A stretch of DNA of 64,000 bases from Harmonia axyridis. Taxonomy: Eukaryota; Arthropoda; Insecta; Coleoptera; Coccinellidae. The notes under the pieces were generated by a model. It was not told the origin of the DNA, made no database searches, and worked only from the letters and a program-made list of their open reading frames with translations. Where the stretch lies: assembly GCF_914767665.1 (NCBI RefSeq), contig NC_059504.1, positions 7,566,501 through 7,630,500 on the forward strand. The letters run 5' to 3'. Each line of letters starts with the position of its first letter. Within the stretch, counting starts at the first letter, position 1. Below are positions 1 through 11,296 of this stretch, in pieces. The translations under genes were made by a program, and so were the position numbers.

Positions 1-230
1 AACTGTGGATATTGTAGTGAATGAGAGGAAAGAGAATCAATGAAGAAGTCCTGGAGAAGATTAGGGAAAAAGAGATGAACCCTGAGATGACGAGCAACTT
101 TGGCATGCTTGTTCAAATTCTTAATCGACGAATTTTTTACGAAATTCCTTCAATTCAATATGAAACATAGGCTTCCGCTTTTTTTTTCCGAAATTCGAGG
201 CTTTATTGTAAAAAACTGGTTAAACATTTA

Positions 231-1095
231 TTATTCAAAATTTTGTCCATCGCTAACCACTATTTTGATCCATTTTTTGGGCAACGTACGAATCCGGCGT
301 TGAAAAAACTGTTCATCTCTTTAAGCGATCGACGAATCGATCCAATTTTTTACTTCTTCATAAGACCGGAAGTGCTGGTCAGCCAGGCCGTGTACTATTG
401 ATCGAAACAAGGGATAGTCCGAGGGAGCAACGTCTAGAGAATACGGTGGGTGCGGTAGGACTTCTTTTTTCAAGTATGTCTTGACCACTTTCGCAACTTA
501 GGGTCGAGCACTATAATACTGTAAAATCACTTCATTATACCTCTCGCTGTATTGCGGCCGTTTGTCTTTCAATGCTCGACTCAAACGCATTAATTTTGTT
601 CGATAACGATTGCCTGTGATTGTTTCAGTCTGTTTTAATAACTCATATAAAAAACTACGCCGAGCTGGTCCCACCAAATACTGGGCATGATCTTGGACCC
701 GTGAATATTCGGTTAGCCGTCGACGTGGAAGCATGGCCGGGATATCCCCATGTTTTTCTGCGCAATGGATTATCGTAATGAACCCATTTTCCGTCATAAT
801 GCGATGCAGAAATCCCTTCCGCCTTTGCCTTGCAAGCAGCTGTTAACAAGCAAATAAAAGCCGTTCAACATCTTTCGGCTTCAACTCGTACGGCACCCAA
901 TTTCCTTGTTTCCGAATCATTCCAATAACTTTCAGGCGATTTGAAATGGCTTGTTGCGTCACTCCCAATGATCCTGCCGATTCTTGTTGCGTTTGACACG
1001 AGTGTAGATCAAGTAATGCCTCCAATTTTGCATCTTCGAAAACCTTCTCTTTTCCACCGCCATACTGATTACAGACGTCAAAATCACGGAAGGTC
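231..1095 (-). pseudogene. Mos1-like mariner transposase, decayed and N-terminally truncated
   Basis: Reading the minus strand gives a mariner (DD34D) transposase close to the mauritiana/mellifera type. In order it shows the helix-turn-helix part (V-T-Q-Q-A-I-S-N-R-L), W-V-P-Y-E-L-K-P, H-Y-D-N-P, a G-P-A-R/V-Y-Y-E-L-L block, T-G-N-R-Y-R-T, and a C-terminus ending V-S-D-G-Q-N-F-E before a stop at 231-233. Several frameshifts break it. Similarity stops near 1095, so the extreme N-terminus and its terminal repeat are missing. It is a dead copy. Family assignment comes from remembered motifs. Confidence 0.85.
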
Positions 1096-1375
1096 ATGGA
1101 ATATAATAATGTTATTTGTTTCAATAAAATTAAATTCAATTTTGTCAATTAACTACAAAACAATCCAATTATTTCTAGCAAAAAAAGGATTGTGAACATG
1201 ACTTTGGCGAAATTATGAAAAACCTTGTAAAAAACTGATATTGATCAACATGTATATCTACTTGAAAAGGTAGAAAATGTATAATTAGGCATGGAGAAGT
1301 TATTCCAATTTTAAGTAATCATTTTGTTGACACAAACAATGTTTGAATTCATATGTTTATCATAAACAATCTTAA

Positions 1376-1945
1376 GCTGATGAGTGGTTAAGAGAACAAG
1401 GCCATCCTGTAACTGTCCGAAAGGTTTACCGCCGGATAAGGTCTTTTGAACTGCAGTTTTATCGACCCATCTTTGTTCTCTGACGGTTTAGCTTCGCCGG
1501 CAACGATTACAGTGGTGCAGAGAACGTCAATATTGGAATGTGGAATGGCATCAGGTTGTCTTTTCTGATGAATCTCGATTCTCCTTGGGAGCAATTGATG
1601 GTCGAATAAGGGTTAGACGACGTCGAGGAGAAAGATTTGGAAATTTACCCCTGCCCTCATAGACCTTGGTGGCTCTGAGACATGAAGTACAGGTGGCTTG
1701 GGATAGTAGCCCTCAAAAAGAAATAGACCATCTTAGAGCATCAATTCCGATACGTATTGGGGAGTGTATGGATAATTGCGGTGGACAAACACATTATTGA
1801 CAAATTTATTGAAAAAAATTGTGAACCCTTCGTTTTTTGTCCAAATTTCAGTCATTCGCTTCTTGCTTTACTATCTGTGTTTCAGAAAAAAATTTTGAAA
1901 TTCAAACAGCTTCTTCTGGGTGTTGCAGTTTCTTTGTCAGTTAGT
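1376..1945 (+). pseudogene. Tc1-type (DD34E) transposase remnant
   Basis: Plus-strand frames show a Tc1-like transposase: W-L-R-E-Q-G-H-P-V-T-V-R, a W-C-R-E-R-R segment, W-N-V-E-W-H-Q-V-V-F-S-D-E-S-R-F (first catalytic D), a basic R-V-R-R-R-R-G-E-R-F block, then directly the C-terminal part ending G-G-Q-T-H-Y before TGA at 1798-1800. The centre with the second and third catalytic residues is deleted and the frame is broken. The tail 1917-1945 (ctgggtgttgcagtttcttt) resembles the Tc1 terminal repeat. The next element begins directly after it. Confidence 0.8.
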
Positions 1946-1946
1946 A

Positions 1947-2825
1947 ACGGGTGTTTTCTTTCGAGGTATATAACTTTAAGTTGGCATTACTGTTCGAGAT
2001 GGCGACCGATTTGACAGCTGTCAAGTGATTTATTCTCAGTTTAGTTTGGCAATTCATCATGAATAGACTCATGTCTGAACAACGCTTGCAAATAGTGCAA
2101 TTTTATTTCGAAAATAATGGTTCTGTGCGGAATACGGATCGCGCAAAACGTCCATTTTATTTTGTTTAGCGATGAAGCGCACTTCTGGTTGAATGGCTAA
2201 GTCAACAAACAAAACGCATTTGGAGTGAAGCTAATCCTCAAGTGTATGTCGAAACACTACTACATCCAGAAAAACTGATTGTTTGGTGCGCTTTAGGGGC
2301 TGGTGGAATCATTGGTCCGTACTTCTTCAAAAACGATGATGGCCAGAACGTTACAGTCAATGCTGATTACTAACTTTTTCATTCCTGAATTGAACAACCA
2401 TGATGTCCAGGAGCTGTGATTCCAACAAGACGGCGCAACATCTCACACAGCTCGTGCCACAATCGATTCATTGAAAGACACGTTTGGTGACCGCCTAATT
2501 TCACGTTTTGGACCAGTGAATTGGCCTCCAAGATCTTGTGATTTAACACCGCTAGACTACTTTCTGTAGGGCTATGTAAAGTCATTGGTATATGCGGATA
2601 AGCCACAAACCCTTGACCATTTGGAAGACAACATTCACCGTGTTATTGCCGATATACGGCCACAAATGATGGAAAAAGTCATCGAAAATTGGACTACATC
2701 CGAGCCAGCCGTGGCGGTCATATGCCAGAAATCATATTTAAAATGTAATGTCACAAGAACAATCGAATAATCCATCGTTGTTTTATTGCAATTTAACGTT
2801 CTATAGCTCTAAAAAAAACACACTT
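1947..2825 (+). mobile_element. DD41D mariner-like element, copy A, internally deleted
   Basis: The element is flanked by TA (1945-1946 and 2826-2827) and has diverged terminal repeats (acgggtgttttctttcgagg at the left, the reverse of aaaaaaaacacacttt at the right). The coding part begins near 2059 (M-N-R-L-M-S-E-Q-R-L-Q-I-V-Q) and jumps from R-A-K-R-P-F straight to the region holding the first catalytic D, so the middle of the DNA-binding part is missing. Later blocks F-Q-Q-D and L-T-P-L-D-Y-F are recognisable but interrupted by stops. Forty-one residues separate these two aspartates in intact relatives, hence DD41D. Confidence 0.8.
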
Positions 2826-2920
2826 TATAGCTTTATATGGTATCAACTAATTTGAACAGATTCGTGAAAAAACTCTCATAGGTTTTGCATCACAATAACA
2901 TACAAAACCAACAAATCATA

Positions 2921-3406
2921 TTATGGAAAAACTACCTCATTTCCTTGATGTGGGTGGCTCTTGCAAAAAAAATTTTTTTTTGATGATTGCTTTATCCGTT
3001 GGTGTGAGTGATTCCAGATGTGAATACCGCAAATTCGAAACCTCAAAAAGTATATCCTCCCGACTAACAATGAAGTCCCATTGTCACCCCAAGAATACGC
3101 AAATGCAACTGATTTTATTTGCACGCTCGTATTTGGCGCGAAATTTTGGAAGCACTTCAGATGCAAAGCATTAAAAGAAAACTTTCCGCGAATCTGCATA
3201 ATCCTAAGCCTCGTCGTTCCACTTTCTTTCTTGAGCTGCCTCGGCTTAAAGGGACACGCCATGCTTACCTTTAACTCTGCTCTGCTGCCGTGCTTTTGAT
3301 ATTTACAATTTAAATCGAGTCGAATATATACTTCTGTCGGTTTTTTTTCTTCAGTAGATCCTTGTCGCGCTGCTGTCTCAAAACCGAAAATTCCACGAAT
3401 AGTCAT
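2921..3406 (-). CDS. Uncharacterised 161-aa reading frame
   Basis: This is an uninterrupted frame from ATG at 3406 to a stop at 2921, unusually long for such AT-rich DNA. The product is basic and rich in K, R, S and F, with a cysteine-containing C-terminal third. I do not recognise any family. A TATCGATA motif lies 5 bases upstream of the ATG, as seen in many insect housekeeping promoters. No signal peptide or clear membrane segment is visible. It could be a first coding exon, a single-exon gene or a chance frame; a weak donor-like GTAGTT occurs near the end. Confidence 0.3.
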   Translation of the reverse strand: MTIRGIFGFETAARQGSTEEKKPTEVYIRLDLNCKYQKHGSRAELKVSMACPFKPRQLKKESGTTRLRIMQIRGKFSFNALHLKCFQNFAPNTSVQIKSVAFAYSWGDNGTSLLVGRIYFLRFRICGIHIWNHSHQRIKQSSKKNFFCKSHPHQGNEVVFP

Positions 3407-3410
3407 ATGG

Positions 3411-3418
3411 TATCGATA
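3411..3418. promoter_or_regulatory. TATCGATA (DRE-like) palindrome
   Basis: A perfect TATCGATA octamer lies just upstream of the minus-strand frame that starts at 3406. In Drosophila this is the DREF-binding DRE core found near housekeeping start sites. A single octamer can occur by chance. Confidence 0.3.
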
Positions 3419-3602
3419 AGGGTATGAATATACACTGTTGCCCTAAATTACCAAATTTATCAAATCAAATTTGTTCCAACATAAATTAGATACAATGCGT
3501 AAATACATACATATTAATCAAATAAAAAAAAGTATGGAACAAATTCATTTTTAGCTTAACAGACCATTTTAAGAAATAATCCTGAAACACGTCGATTTTT
3601 CA

Positions 3603-4337
3603 TTTTAATTTACCGTATTTTAAAATAATAATCTAATATACTGGGTGAATCACTTTCGAGTGATGACGTAACTGTCATTTTTTTTAAATGGAACACCCCC
3701 ATTTTGTCTCAATTTTTCGATTACTCTAGCTGAGCTGATTCCAAAAATGTATCACATGTTGATTCCATTTGGTATAGGGTGGACAAAAATACAATAGTTT
3801 TGTGTGTGCTCATAAAGTAACGCGTAACATTATTCATTAGTTAAATTAACAATATTATCAAAAATACTTATTGTCAAGTGGCAATTGGTTCGAATGTAAT
3901 ACCCTGTAGTTTGTTACATTTTTAGATTAATAAAAATGAGCTCTTTCCAAACATGTTTGGTACTTGTGGTCTAGCAGACAGAATATGAAAGAAATTATTT
4001 CTTATTTTTATTAATCTAAAAATGTAACAAACTACAGGGTGTTACATTCAAACCAATTGCCTCTAGACAATAAGTATTTTGGATAATATTGTAAATTTAA
4101 CTAATAAAGAATGTTACGCGTTACTTTATGAGCACACACAAAACTATTGTATTTTTGTCCACCCTGTACCAATTGGAATCAACATGTGATACATTTTTGG
4201 AATCAGCTCAGCTAGGGTAATCCGAAAATTGAGACAAAATGTGGGTGTTCCATCTAAAAAAAATGACGGTGACGTCATTACTCGAGAGTTATTCACCCTG
4301 TATATTAGATTATTATTTCAAAATACTGTAAATTAAA
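3603..4337. mobile_element. Fold-back element with arms of about 335 bp
   Basis: The left arm (3603-3937) and right arm (4004-4337) are near-perfect reverse complements along their whole length, with only scattered mismatches and 66 bp between them. Shared landmarks in inverted order are the ctgggtgaat/attcaccctg outer block, the gagacaaaat block, tgatacattttt, acaatagttttgtgtgtgc, taacgcgtaacatt and ttagattaataaaaat. No coding capacity is seen. It is a fold-back or long-hairpin MITE; transcripts would form one long double-stranded hairpin. Confidence 0.9.
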
Positions 4338-4639
4338 GCATCATATATTTCAACGTATGATACAAGGGTACAGATGAAAACCTCAGCAAAAACTCTGACT
4401 CCCCGTATAGGTATAGTGACTGGTTTCAGTATTCATTTACAAAATAAGCTCTCATATTTATATTTAAGGGTTTCTTCTGCATCCAAACAGAATCTTTTCC
4501 ATCCTTTCTCTTCACTTGTCGGCTTTATAATTAAATCTGAAAACAAAAGAGAAAAGAATCAGAAAGGAGTTATTAATATTAGTTTCCATTATATTGATTT
4601 GAACTTAGCGACCCATTCTAAAAAAGGATCTGAAACTGA

Positions 4640-5130
4640 GTGAATAGCTTGGAAACCACCATAACATTTATAAATTGGGCAAGTATTCACCAAGTGGTCA
4701 ATGGTTCCTTCTATACCACACTCACATAGTGGGTTTTTGATAGAATGCAATTTGAAGAGCATACTAAGTCGATTTAAAATACACCAAGGAAGATTGAAAC
4801 CTAGAACTTCCTCTGAAGAATCAACAATTAGACCTTTGTTGAAGACATCATAAGAACTCCATTCCGAACGCCAAATTTCCTTGCCACTTTCATTAGATTG
4901 AAGGAAAGTATGAATCCATAAAGGTTTGCGAGACTTTAATCTGTCAGTTCTAGTATCTGGAAGGTAAGATACAATTGGACATAGATTCGGATAGAAATGA
5001 GATTTATCCCAAGATTTCTTGGCTGCATTCTGTCTTCGAATATGAGGCGGAAGTATATGTCATAGCAATGGTAACCAATGTAGAGGTGTAGATCTAATGG
5101 TTCCACTGATAATTTGCATGGCAACATTAA
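4640..5130 (-). pseudogene. Non-LTR retrotransposon ORF2 3' fragment, copy 1
   Basis: The minus strand encodes the end of a LINE-type ORF2: L-P-D-T-R-T-D-R-L-K, K-P-L-W-I-H-T-F-L-Q, an L-P-W-C-I-L-N-R-L block, then N-P-L-C-E-C-G-I-E-G-T-I-D-H-L-V-N-T-C-P. The last block is the cysteine/histidine motif that follows the reverse transcriptase in several non-LTR clades. The upstream reverse transcriptase is absent, as expected for 5' truncation. It is homologous to 7320-7770, which lies on the opposite strand. Confidence 0.75.
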
Positions 5131-5154
5131 GCTTTTCATCAATTTTATGAACAT

Positions 5155-6394
5155 AAACTCTATTAAACCAAATAGAACAACCCTATTCGAAGAGCTCTGG
5201 CATCAGCCCCTCTTGAAGATCCAGCTAATTTTTGAAGAATATTATTCCTTCAATTTCACACGCTGTCTTGTACACAGCTTTGAGCTTCTTGATCAATTTC
5301 ATGAAAAATTACAATTGATTTCAATTGGATTATTTGACGTAAATTTTATTCTTGGAGAAGGATGAAATTAGGGGATAAGATGATAGGTAGGTATAATCAA
5401 TTCTGATATGCTGTCCGGAATTGTGGAAGCTGTTCACTGAATCTATTACCGAAGAAATAGCGATAAAAATACGAATTGCCCTATAATTTTTCATGGGCTA
5501 TTACCTTGAATGTATAAAGCTTTCAGCTTGGAACGTTAAGCATATTTTTTAGAATTAGTCACAATTATTCTACTTTGTGGTTAGGAAGCAAAACAACATT
5601 GTTTATACTATATGATAATTTTATATAAGACCCACTAAAAACTGTCAAACTTGAATTGAAAGACATTGAAGACATGAAAGAAGATTGGGAAATGTATTAA
5701 AGATGATGTGCTGTTATTTACGGTTCAAATATTCAGTTGTTGAGAAGGATCTGATGGTAAATAAAAATATCAACATCGGTAATTACCATAAGTTGATAGA
5801 ATTTCTGAAACATGGATTGGAAGGATATCAGCCAAAAAAGTCCAAAGTTCTGGTTAGAGAAGATAGAACTTATGAATAGGCTAATTGTTTCAAATTATTA
5901 GATTGGAAAATGAACGACAAAATCAAAATAAAAAAATGTAATGGTATAAAAATAATTCAATGAAAATGTTTGATCTTTGATCCTATTTCGAATTACTCTA
6001 CTTTTGTCCTGAGTGTTCAGAGTGAAGCCTGAAGATGTTCACGATTTCAAAAAGTCAAGTGAATTGTAATTCGAATTACTTGAAGCAGGCATTAGTTGAG
6101 GAAACCAACCATGACGTTTAGCTGTCAAAATGGGGAACGTGTAGGTATACCGGTTTCAGAATGGCGACGTTGGAAAAATATAATTGGTATAAAATTCTTT
6201 CCCCTATTCATAGACCAGAACACTATATAATTATTTCAATTTGTCCTGGGAAATGTTAATAATAATCAAGAAATATCGAAGTCAATTGATATTTGCAGAA
6301 CAAGTGACTAAAATGTAATCAAATTCAATTATTTCAGTATTTTCCAACTATAAATTATGGAATGAATTGATGCTTCATCATCAGCCCCATTTGA
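5155..6394. other. Non-coding interval, nothing recognised
   Basis: This AT-rich stretch has only short frames, none of which resembles a known protein. No inverted or tandem repeat was noticed. It ends where the satellite-like monomer begins. Confidence 0.4.
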
Positions 6395-6640
6395 ATGAAT
6401 TCAAGGAAATTTGAACTCGGAATTTTGGAAAAATTTTAATTTCTATAAAAAAATCGTTATAACTCCTGAAATATTCGTCCCAGACCCATCGTATGACAAC
6501 GTTTTTCGAATATCAAGTACTGATCTACAACATAGTAAGTTTTCAGAACTGTATCTTGCGTCTAGAAGAAGTGGCAGCGCAGAGAAAATTATCAATTTTT
6601 TTTTGAAAATTTCAGTTTCTGAGATGAAAGAATTGTAGAA
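6395..6640 (+). repeat. Single diverged copy of the 40-42 kb tandem-repeat unit
   Basis: Blocks appear in the same order as in the array at 40450-41975: gaactcggaattttggaaaa, aatcgttataactcctgaaa, tattcgtcccagaccc, then agaagaagtggcagc and gaaaattatcaatttttttt. It therefore belongs to the same family but sits alone 34 kb away. Confidence 0.75.
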
Positions 6641-7319
6641 TTTTGCCAAAATGAGTGAGTGATTCTCATCAAACATTGGTTCATAGAATTATATTTTATC
6701 GTCTGAGTGTCAAAAAAATTCAGGTCAGTACAAAAATAATATTAAAATACCATTCTGAAGAGTCAGCCTAACTCAACATGCAGAGCTTTTTGCTTTCCCA
6801 AAAATGATCAACCTCATCAATTATAAACACAATAGCATGCTGAAAAAAAATACCCATGACAACCATTTCATCCAATTTCCTGATATCATTCCTTGATAAC
6901 TACTTATTCGATATCAAATTATAAATGTATCAGCGCCAAGATCAGCTCGTAAATAATCCACCTTTGGACTCTTATCTGTCAAGCTGATCGTCGTTACCGG
7001 GCGGAAAAGCAATGTTTCACGGTGTTATTAGGGTGGACCGTGGTGCTAGGGAACAATTCGTAATTTCACGGTGTCATTATTGTCATCTAACCTCTCTATG
7101 GTTTCTGATGGTCATCTGAAAAATTCACAGAATGTTTCCTGTTTCGATGTCAGATGGGGTGATTGTTTGAAATCTGTAAAATTATTTCTCTAATTCTATG
7201 GCTAATCCGTTAATTCTGTCACATTTAGTCGACAAAAATCGTGCAAGAATATCTCAGATTCACACAGATTTTATGGTTATATTTTCTTATTGTTTCTATG
7301 AGTATTATCAGTGGAAGTA

Positions 7320-7770
7320 TCAAATCTACATCTTTACATGAGTTACGAGTGCTATCACATATAGTTCTGCCTCATATTCGTAGAAAGTTGCAGTCAAGAA
7401 AGAAAGATAAATTTCATTTTTACCCGAACTAATTTCCAATTGTATCCTACTTCCCAGATACTAGAACTGCCAGACTAAAATCAAGCAAACCTTTATGGAT
7501 TAATACTTTCCTTCAAACTAATGGAAGTGACAAGGAAATTTTGAACAAAGGTCTAGGTAATCGTTGATCCTTCAGAGAAAGTTCAAGGTTTCAATCTTCC
7601 CAGGAATATTTGGTGTATATTGAATCGACTATAGGACTGGTCATGGTCGTTGCAATAGTTTGATCTTCAAATGGCATTTTATTGAAAACCCACTATGTGA
7701 ATGTGGTGTAGAAGAAACCATTGACCTCTTGATGAATAGTTGTCCAATTTATAAACTTCATATAAACAAT
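7320..7770 (+). pseudogene. Non-LTR retrotransposon ORF2 3' fragment, copy 2
   Basis: This is the plus-strand homologue of 4640-5130: L-P-H-I-R-R-K, H-F-Y-P-N, Y-F-P-D-T-R-T-A-R-L-K, K-P-L-W-I-N-T-F-L-Q, then R-T-G-H-G-R-C-N-S-L, N-P-L-C-E-C-G-V-E-E-T-I-D and C-P-I-Y-K-L. Frameshifts and stops break it. It preserves the R-x-G-H-G-x-C block that copy 1 has lost, so the two are independent truncated insertions of one family. Confidence 0.75.
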
Positions 7771-7861
7771 GTTTTGTTTCAGTGTTTTGATACTATACTA
7801 TAAAACGATGAAAATAGACATTTGGGCTGTTAAAAATATTTATTTTACTGGGCAGCATTGC

Positions 7862-7965
7862 CAGCAAAGTAGCAGATTGACTGCCTCGGCTGATAGTTCA
7901 TATCCGAGCGTAGAGAGGCTATACGGCTATAGGAATTCAGCTTAGGTAGTCAATCTACTTTGCTG
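7862..7965. repeat. Imperfect hairpin, about 30-bp arms
   Basis: The left arm 7862-7892 (cagcaaagtagcagattgac...) pairs with the right arm 7938-7965 (...gtcaatctactttgctg) with a few mismatches around a 45-base loop. Size and mismatch pattern would suit a precursor-microRNA-like hairpin, but a small MITE is equally likely. Confidence 0.55.
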
Positions 7966-8082
7966 CCGAGTTGAAGATATGATTTTTCCTTTGATTGAAA
8001 TCGCAAAGGTTGGAATGGTTGGTGCTATAGAAATGTATATGTCCATAATAATTATAGTTTGACAACTTTTATTTTCATTGAG

Positions 8083-8160
8083 AATTATCATTTTTCTGCC
8101 TAGGCAGAAAAAGTAATACTGCTGATTGATATGTGTCTGCAAAATTAATATTAGTTGTCG
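8083..8160. repeat. Dispersed repeat shared with about 61347-61425
   Basis: The segment from gagaattatcattt through gctgattgatatgtg and tgcaaaattaatatt to ttgtcg recurs with few changes near 61347-61425 in the same orientation. It has no coding potential and is probably part of a MITE family. Confidence 0.65.
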
Positions 8161-8199
8161 AACGGAGAAAAAATATTCAATCTTTTTGGTTTGAGTATA

Positions 8200-8250
8200 A
8201 TGGCCAGTTGCACCAAATTTTTAATCAACGCAAATGGTGCAACTGGCCAT
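8200..8250. repeat. Perfect 16-bp inverted repeat, short hairpin MITE
   Basis: atggccagttgcacca (8200-8215) is exactly inverted at 8235-8250, with 19 bases between. The same terminal motif tggtgcaactggcc occurs at 16891-16904, so this is a dispersed family end and not a chance palindrome. Confidence 0.7.
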
Positions 8251-8914
8251 AAGAATTTTGCATTGGTCATAGATAAAATCTTTATATTATTCATTGACAC
8301 TTTATGTTATTTGACATTCATTTATCCATATAATAATCATTTCGAATCCACTGTTTTGGACAAATTATGCTGATATGAAGCATTAATGGTTTTATAGAAG
8401 ATAGTTGTATTAATCCAGGTTGTTCATAAATACCTTTTGAAACATTGTACCTACCTGAAGTGAAGAAATTTGGTATTCATGGTATACATGAGGTGCATAA
8501 GTCAGACTTTATCGTGTTTACTTGAAAAATCTCGAAAATAGAATTCTGGATCACCTTGAACAAAAAACCTTCATTCAAAGTAAACCCTTTATGGTTTTTT
8601 ATAGTTTTGCATCATTTCAAAAGGACATTGATTAGGAGACCCACTGAACTTGATACCATTTCATGTTGTTTGAAAAACTTCATGATTTCCTGTAATATAA
8701 ATGATAGAAAACTACGGAATTAATGTTTTGATGAGGTAAATATGACAAAAAAAGATATTCATTTAATTGGAAACAATTATCTAGCACTTCTCTGAGCGAA
8801 TATTTATTAGTGCAATATTTATTCTCATTTTGATGTTAACTTGTCTCCAAACCATTGATGTGCAAACTTGATTCTATGATTCGTTTCGAAGTGTGAAAGT
8901 TTGACTGCATCAAA

Positions 8915-11262
8915 ATGTCTTTTTTTATGGAACCTGGATTTGATTACACCATAACAATACCTGATCCAAACGGTGATTACTCAAAAAATAAGGAAGACTG
9001 TGATTTCAAATTCCCATTTGACGAGAAAAAGAAACCTGTGATAATTTTATTTGGTTGGGCAGGATGTATAGATAAGCATCTTCAAATATATTCACAAATC
9101 TATGAAGCCAAAGGGTAAGTTCATCAGATCAGATCAGATCAGATCAGATCATCAAGTTCAATGATATTTCATTTGAAAGGTGCCTATTAAACTAAGTGAT
9201 CAGATTCATGAGAGAATATGAGAGATTAGGAAGCAGTAGAGAATATTGTAAAAGCCAATATTAGTTGAACTTTGGAACTCTGTTCAAGATACATATACCA
9301 GTGGTTAAAATATATTTATTATTGTCTATTACACGCAATAGACGATATATACATAGGAGAAGTTTTCAAACTCTGTCTTCTAGCCTTTTATCATCAAACC
9401 TCATTTATTCTGATTTAGAATTCATGAAGATGGTTCTTCTCATTGAAATGAATATTCATTATAAAGTGGATAATGGGGTAGGTCATATTTATATCGCTCT
9501 TCAAAATTTGCATAAATAATTCATTAGTAAAGTTCGTGGACTGAAATATTTATCAACCTGTATATATTCAGAAAAAAACGTAATGAAGTGCTATTACTGT
9601 ATGACAAAAGAAGGATAATACAATCTGCTTCAAGTGAAAAACATTAGTAGAAATAAGTAGTGTGATATGTTTTTTTCTGTTTTCTCTTATATCAACAATG
9701 ATATGTGTCATTCATTTTGCTTTTGATTACAACATAACGTAATCTATTGCTGTTTCAATGTCGCAGGTTCATGACTATAAGATTCATAGTTTCAACAAAA
9801 TCAATGTTTCTGTCGAAGCAAGACATAATTCCCATATCAGAGAAAATGGTGAGAGTTATTGAGGATCTGAACATCGTTAATCAGCCTATTTTTATACATT
9901 GTTGCTCCAATGGTGGATCATACATATATCAGCATTTTGCGGAAGCAATGAAGTCAAGTAAAAAGCAGTTTAGAGTAAGATTATTCTATTTTTATTATCA
10001 TATTTCATATTCAGATTATTTGAACTTTTACTAATTGTTGAATAATAATGATTTAATTTGCATGTTAATGACATTTTTAAACTTGATGCAAAATTTCATG
10101 TTGATAGCGAATCCAGAACCATAGAAAATTCAAGAAGAATATCGAAAAAAAAATTGAAGGAAATCACTGATGTGAAGTCTGCAGCTGGGCTAATTGTGCC
10201 TTTAGACACCACCTATATACCTATACCCTTCTGTAGTTTCCAAAGCTGTAATTTACGCATAAATGATCGAGCGCATAAAAGCTCCTGACTTCTCGTCAAT
10301 GCTTTCCTCTTTTTTTTTGAAAAATATGATTTATTGAATGCTTATTATGTTTGACAGATACGGGGTATGATTTTCGACTCAGCGCCATCTAGAACCTCTA
10401 CAACATCTCTTGCAGCAATAAGAAGAATGGTTAATCAAAGTAAATATTTCAATTTGGTAGTCGCTTTGTTTTTTCAAGCATTATGTTTTATTCTATGGTT
10501 TAGTGAGGTCAGTAAGAAACACAGTCTATACATTTGATATCTATTTGATAGTTGTTTTCAGTTGATTGGGAATGTTATCTTCAGGAGAAACATAATACAG
10601 TTCGAGCCAATGAAATATCTGCTAGAAGAAGAAAATAAATTCCCTCAACATTTCATTTATTCAAAGAATGATAAAGTTATTCCTTATCAGGTATTGCACA
10701 TTATATTATTTCAACATATTATTGATTCGATTGATTTTGAATAATAATTTTATTAGATTTGAATTTTCAATGATTTTATGTTAGATCTAATAAAAATAAA
10801 TGAATGAATAAAATAATATATAAAGTACCGAAAAAAAAAAGAAAACTACTCAACGAAAAGTAAGAGTCAATTAGAGTTTTCTTCTGGAATTTACTTATAT
10901 CAAATTTATTGCTTCTATTTATTTTATTTAATCATTCTTGTTATGTTGTTTAAAACCATTTTACAATTCTATTCATTTGTCTGATCCTTAGCTTGACCTA
11001 AGTGAAAAACATGTTTTTTGAATAATTTTATGTTTAGGAGGAAAATACGAAAATTTCAATGCAAGCTATTTTTGTTCCAATTTTATTTTAGGATGTGGAA
11101 TTTTTCATCAATAAGAGGAAATCCATTGGAGTTGAAGTTTCAATCAAGTGTTATACAGATACAGAACATGTCAGACATTATCCTATGAAGAAGTATACTT
11201 ACACTCAGAGCATCTTTAATTTCATCAGCCATTGTCTAGATTTAGAATCAAGTATGGTATGA
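8915..11262 (+). CDS. TMEM53-like: TMEM53/DUF829 family protein, 5 exons
   Basis: Coding exons are 8915-9114, 9767-9974, 10358-10507, 10562-10690 and 11092-11262. All introns are GT-AG and the phases join exactly into 858 nt, or 285 aa, close to the roughly 277 aa of vertebrate TMEM53. Family features are G-W-A-G-C-x-D-K-H-L near residues 47-55, a nucleophile-elbow-like H-C-C-S-N-G-G (Ser114), F-D-S-A-P (142-146), a hydrophobic segment at about 168-184, S-K-N-D (Asp223) and H-V-x-H-Y-P (His255). The Ser/Asp/His order fits an alpha/beta-hydrolase fold. Vertebrate TMEM53 is a nuclear-envelope protein reported to dampen BMP-SMAD signalling; the insect role is unknown. No stops or frameshifts interrupt it. 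Confidence 0.93.
9123..9150 (+). repeat. ATCAG pentamer microsatellite
   Basis: About five copies of ATCAG sit at the start of intron 1 of the TMEM53-like gene, immediately after its splice donor. Confidence 0.9.
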
Positions 11263-11285
11263 GGAAGTATTGAACTTCGAATGAC

Positions 11286-11291
11286 AATAAA
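11286..11291 (+). terminator. Poly(A) signal AATAAA
   Basis: A canonical AATAAA lies 24 bases after the TMEM53-like stop codon. This is a suitable distance for a short 3' UTR. Confidence 0.5.
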
Positions 11292-11296
11292 CATAT

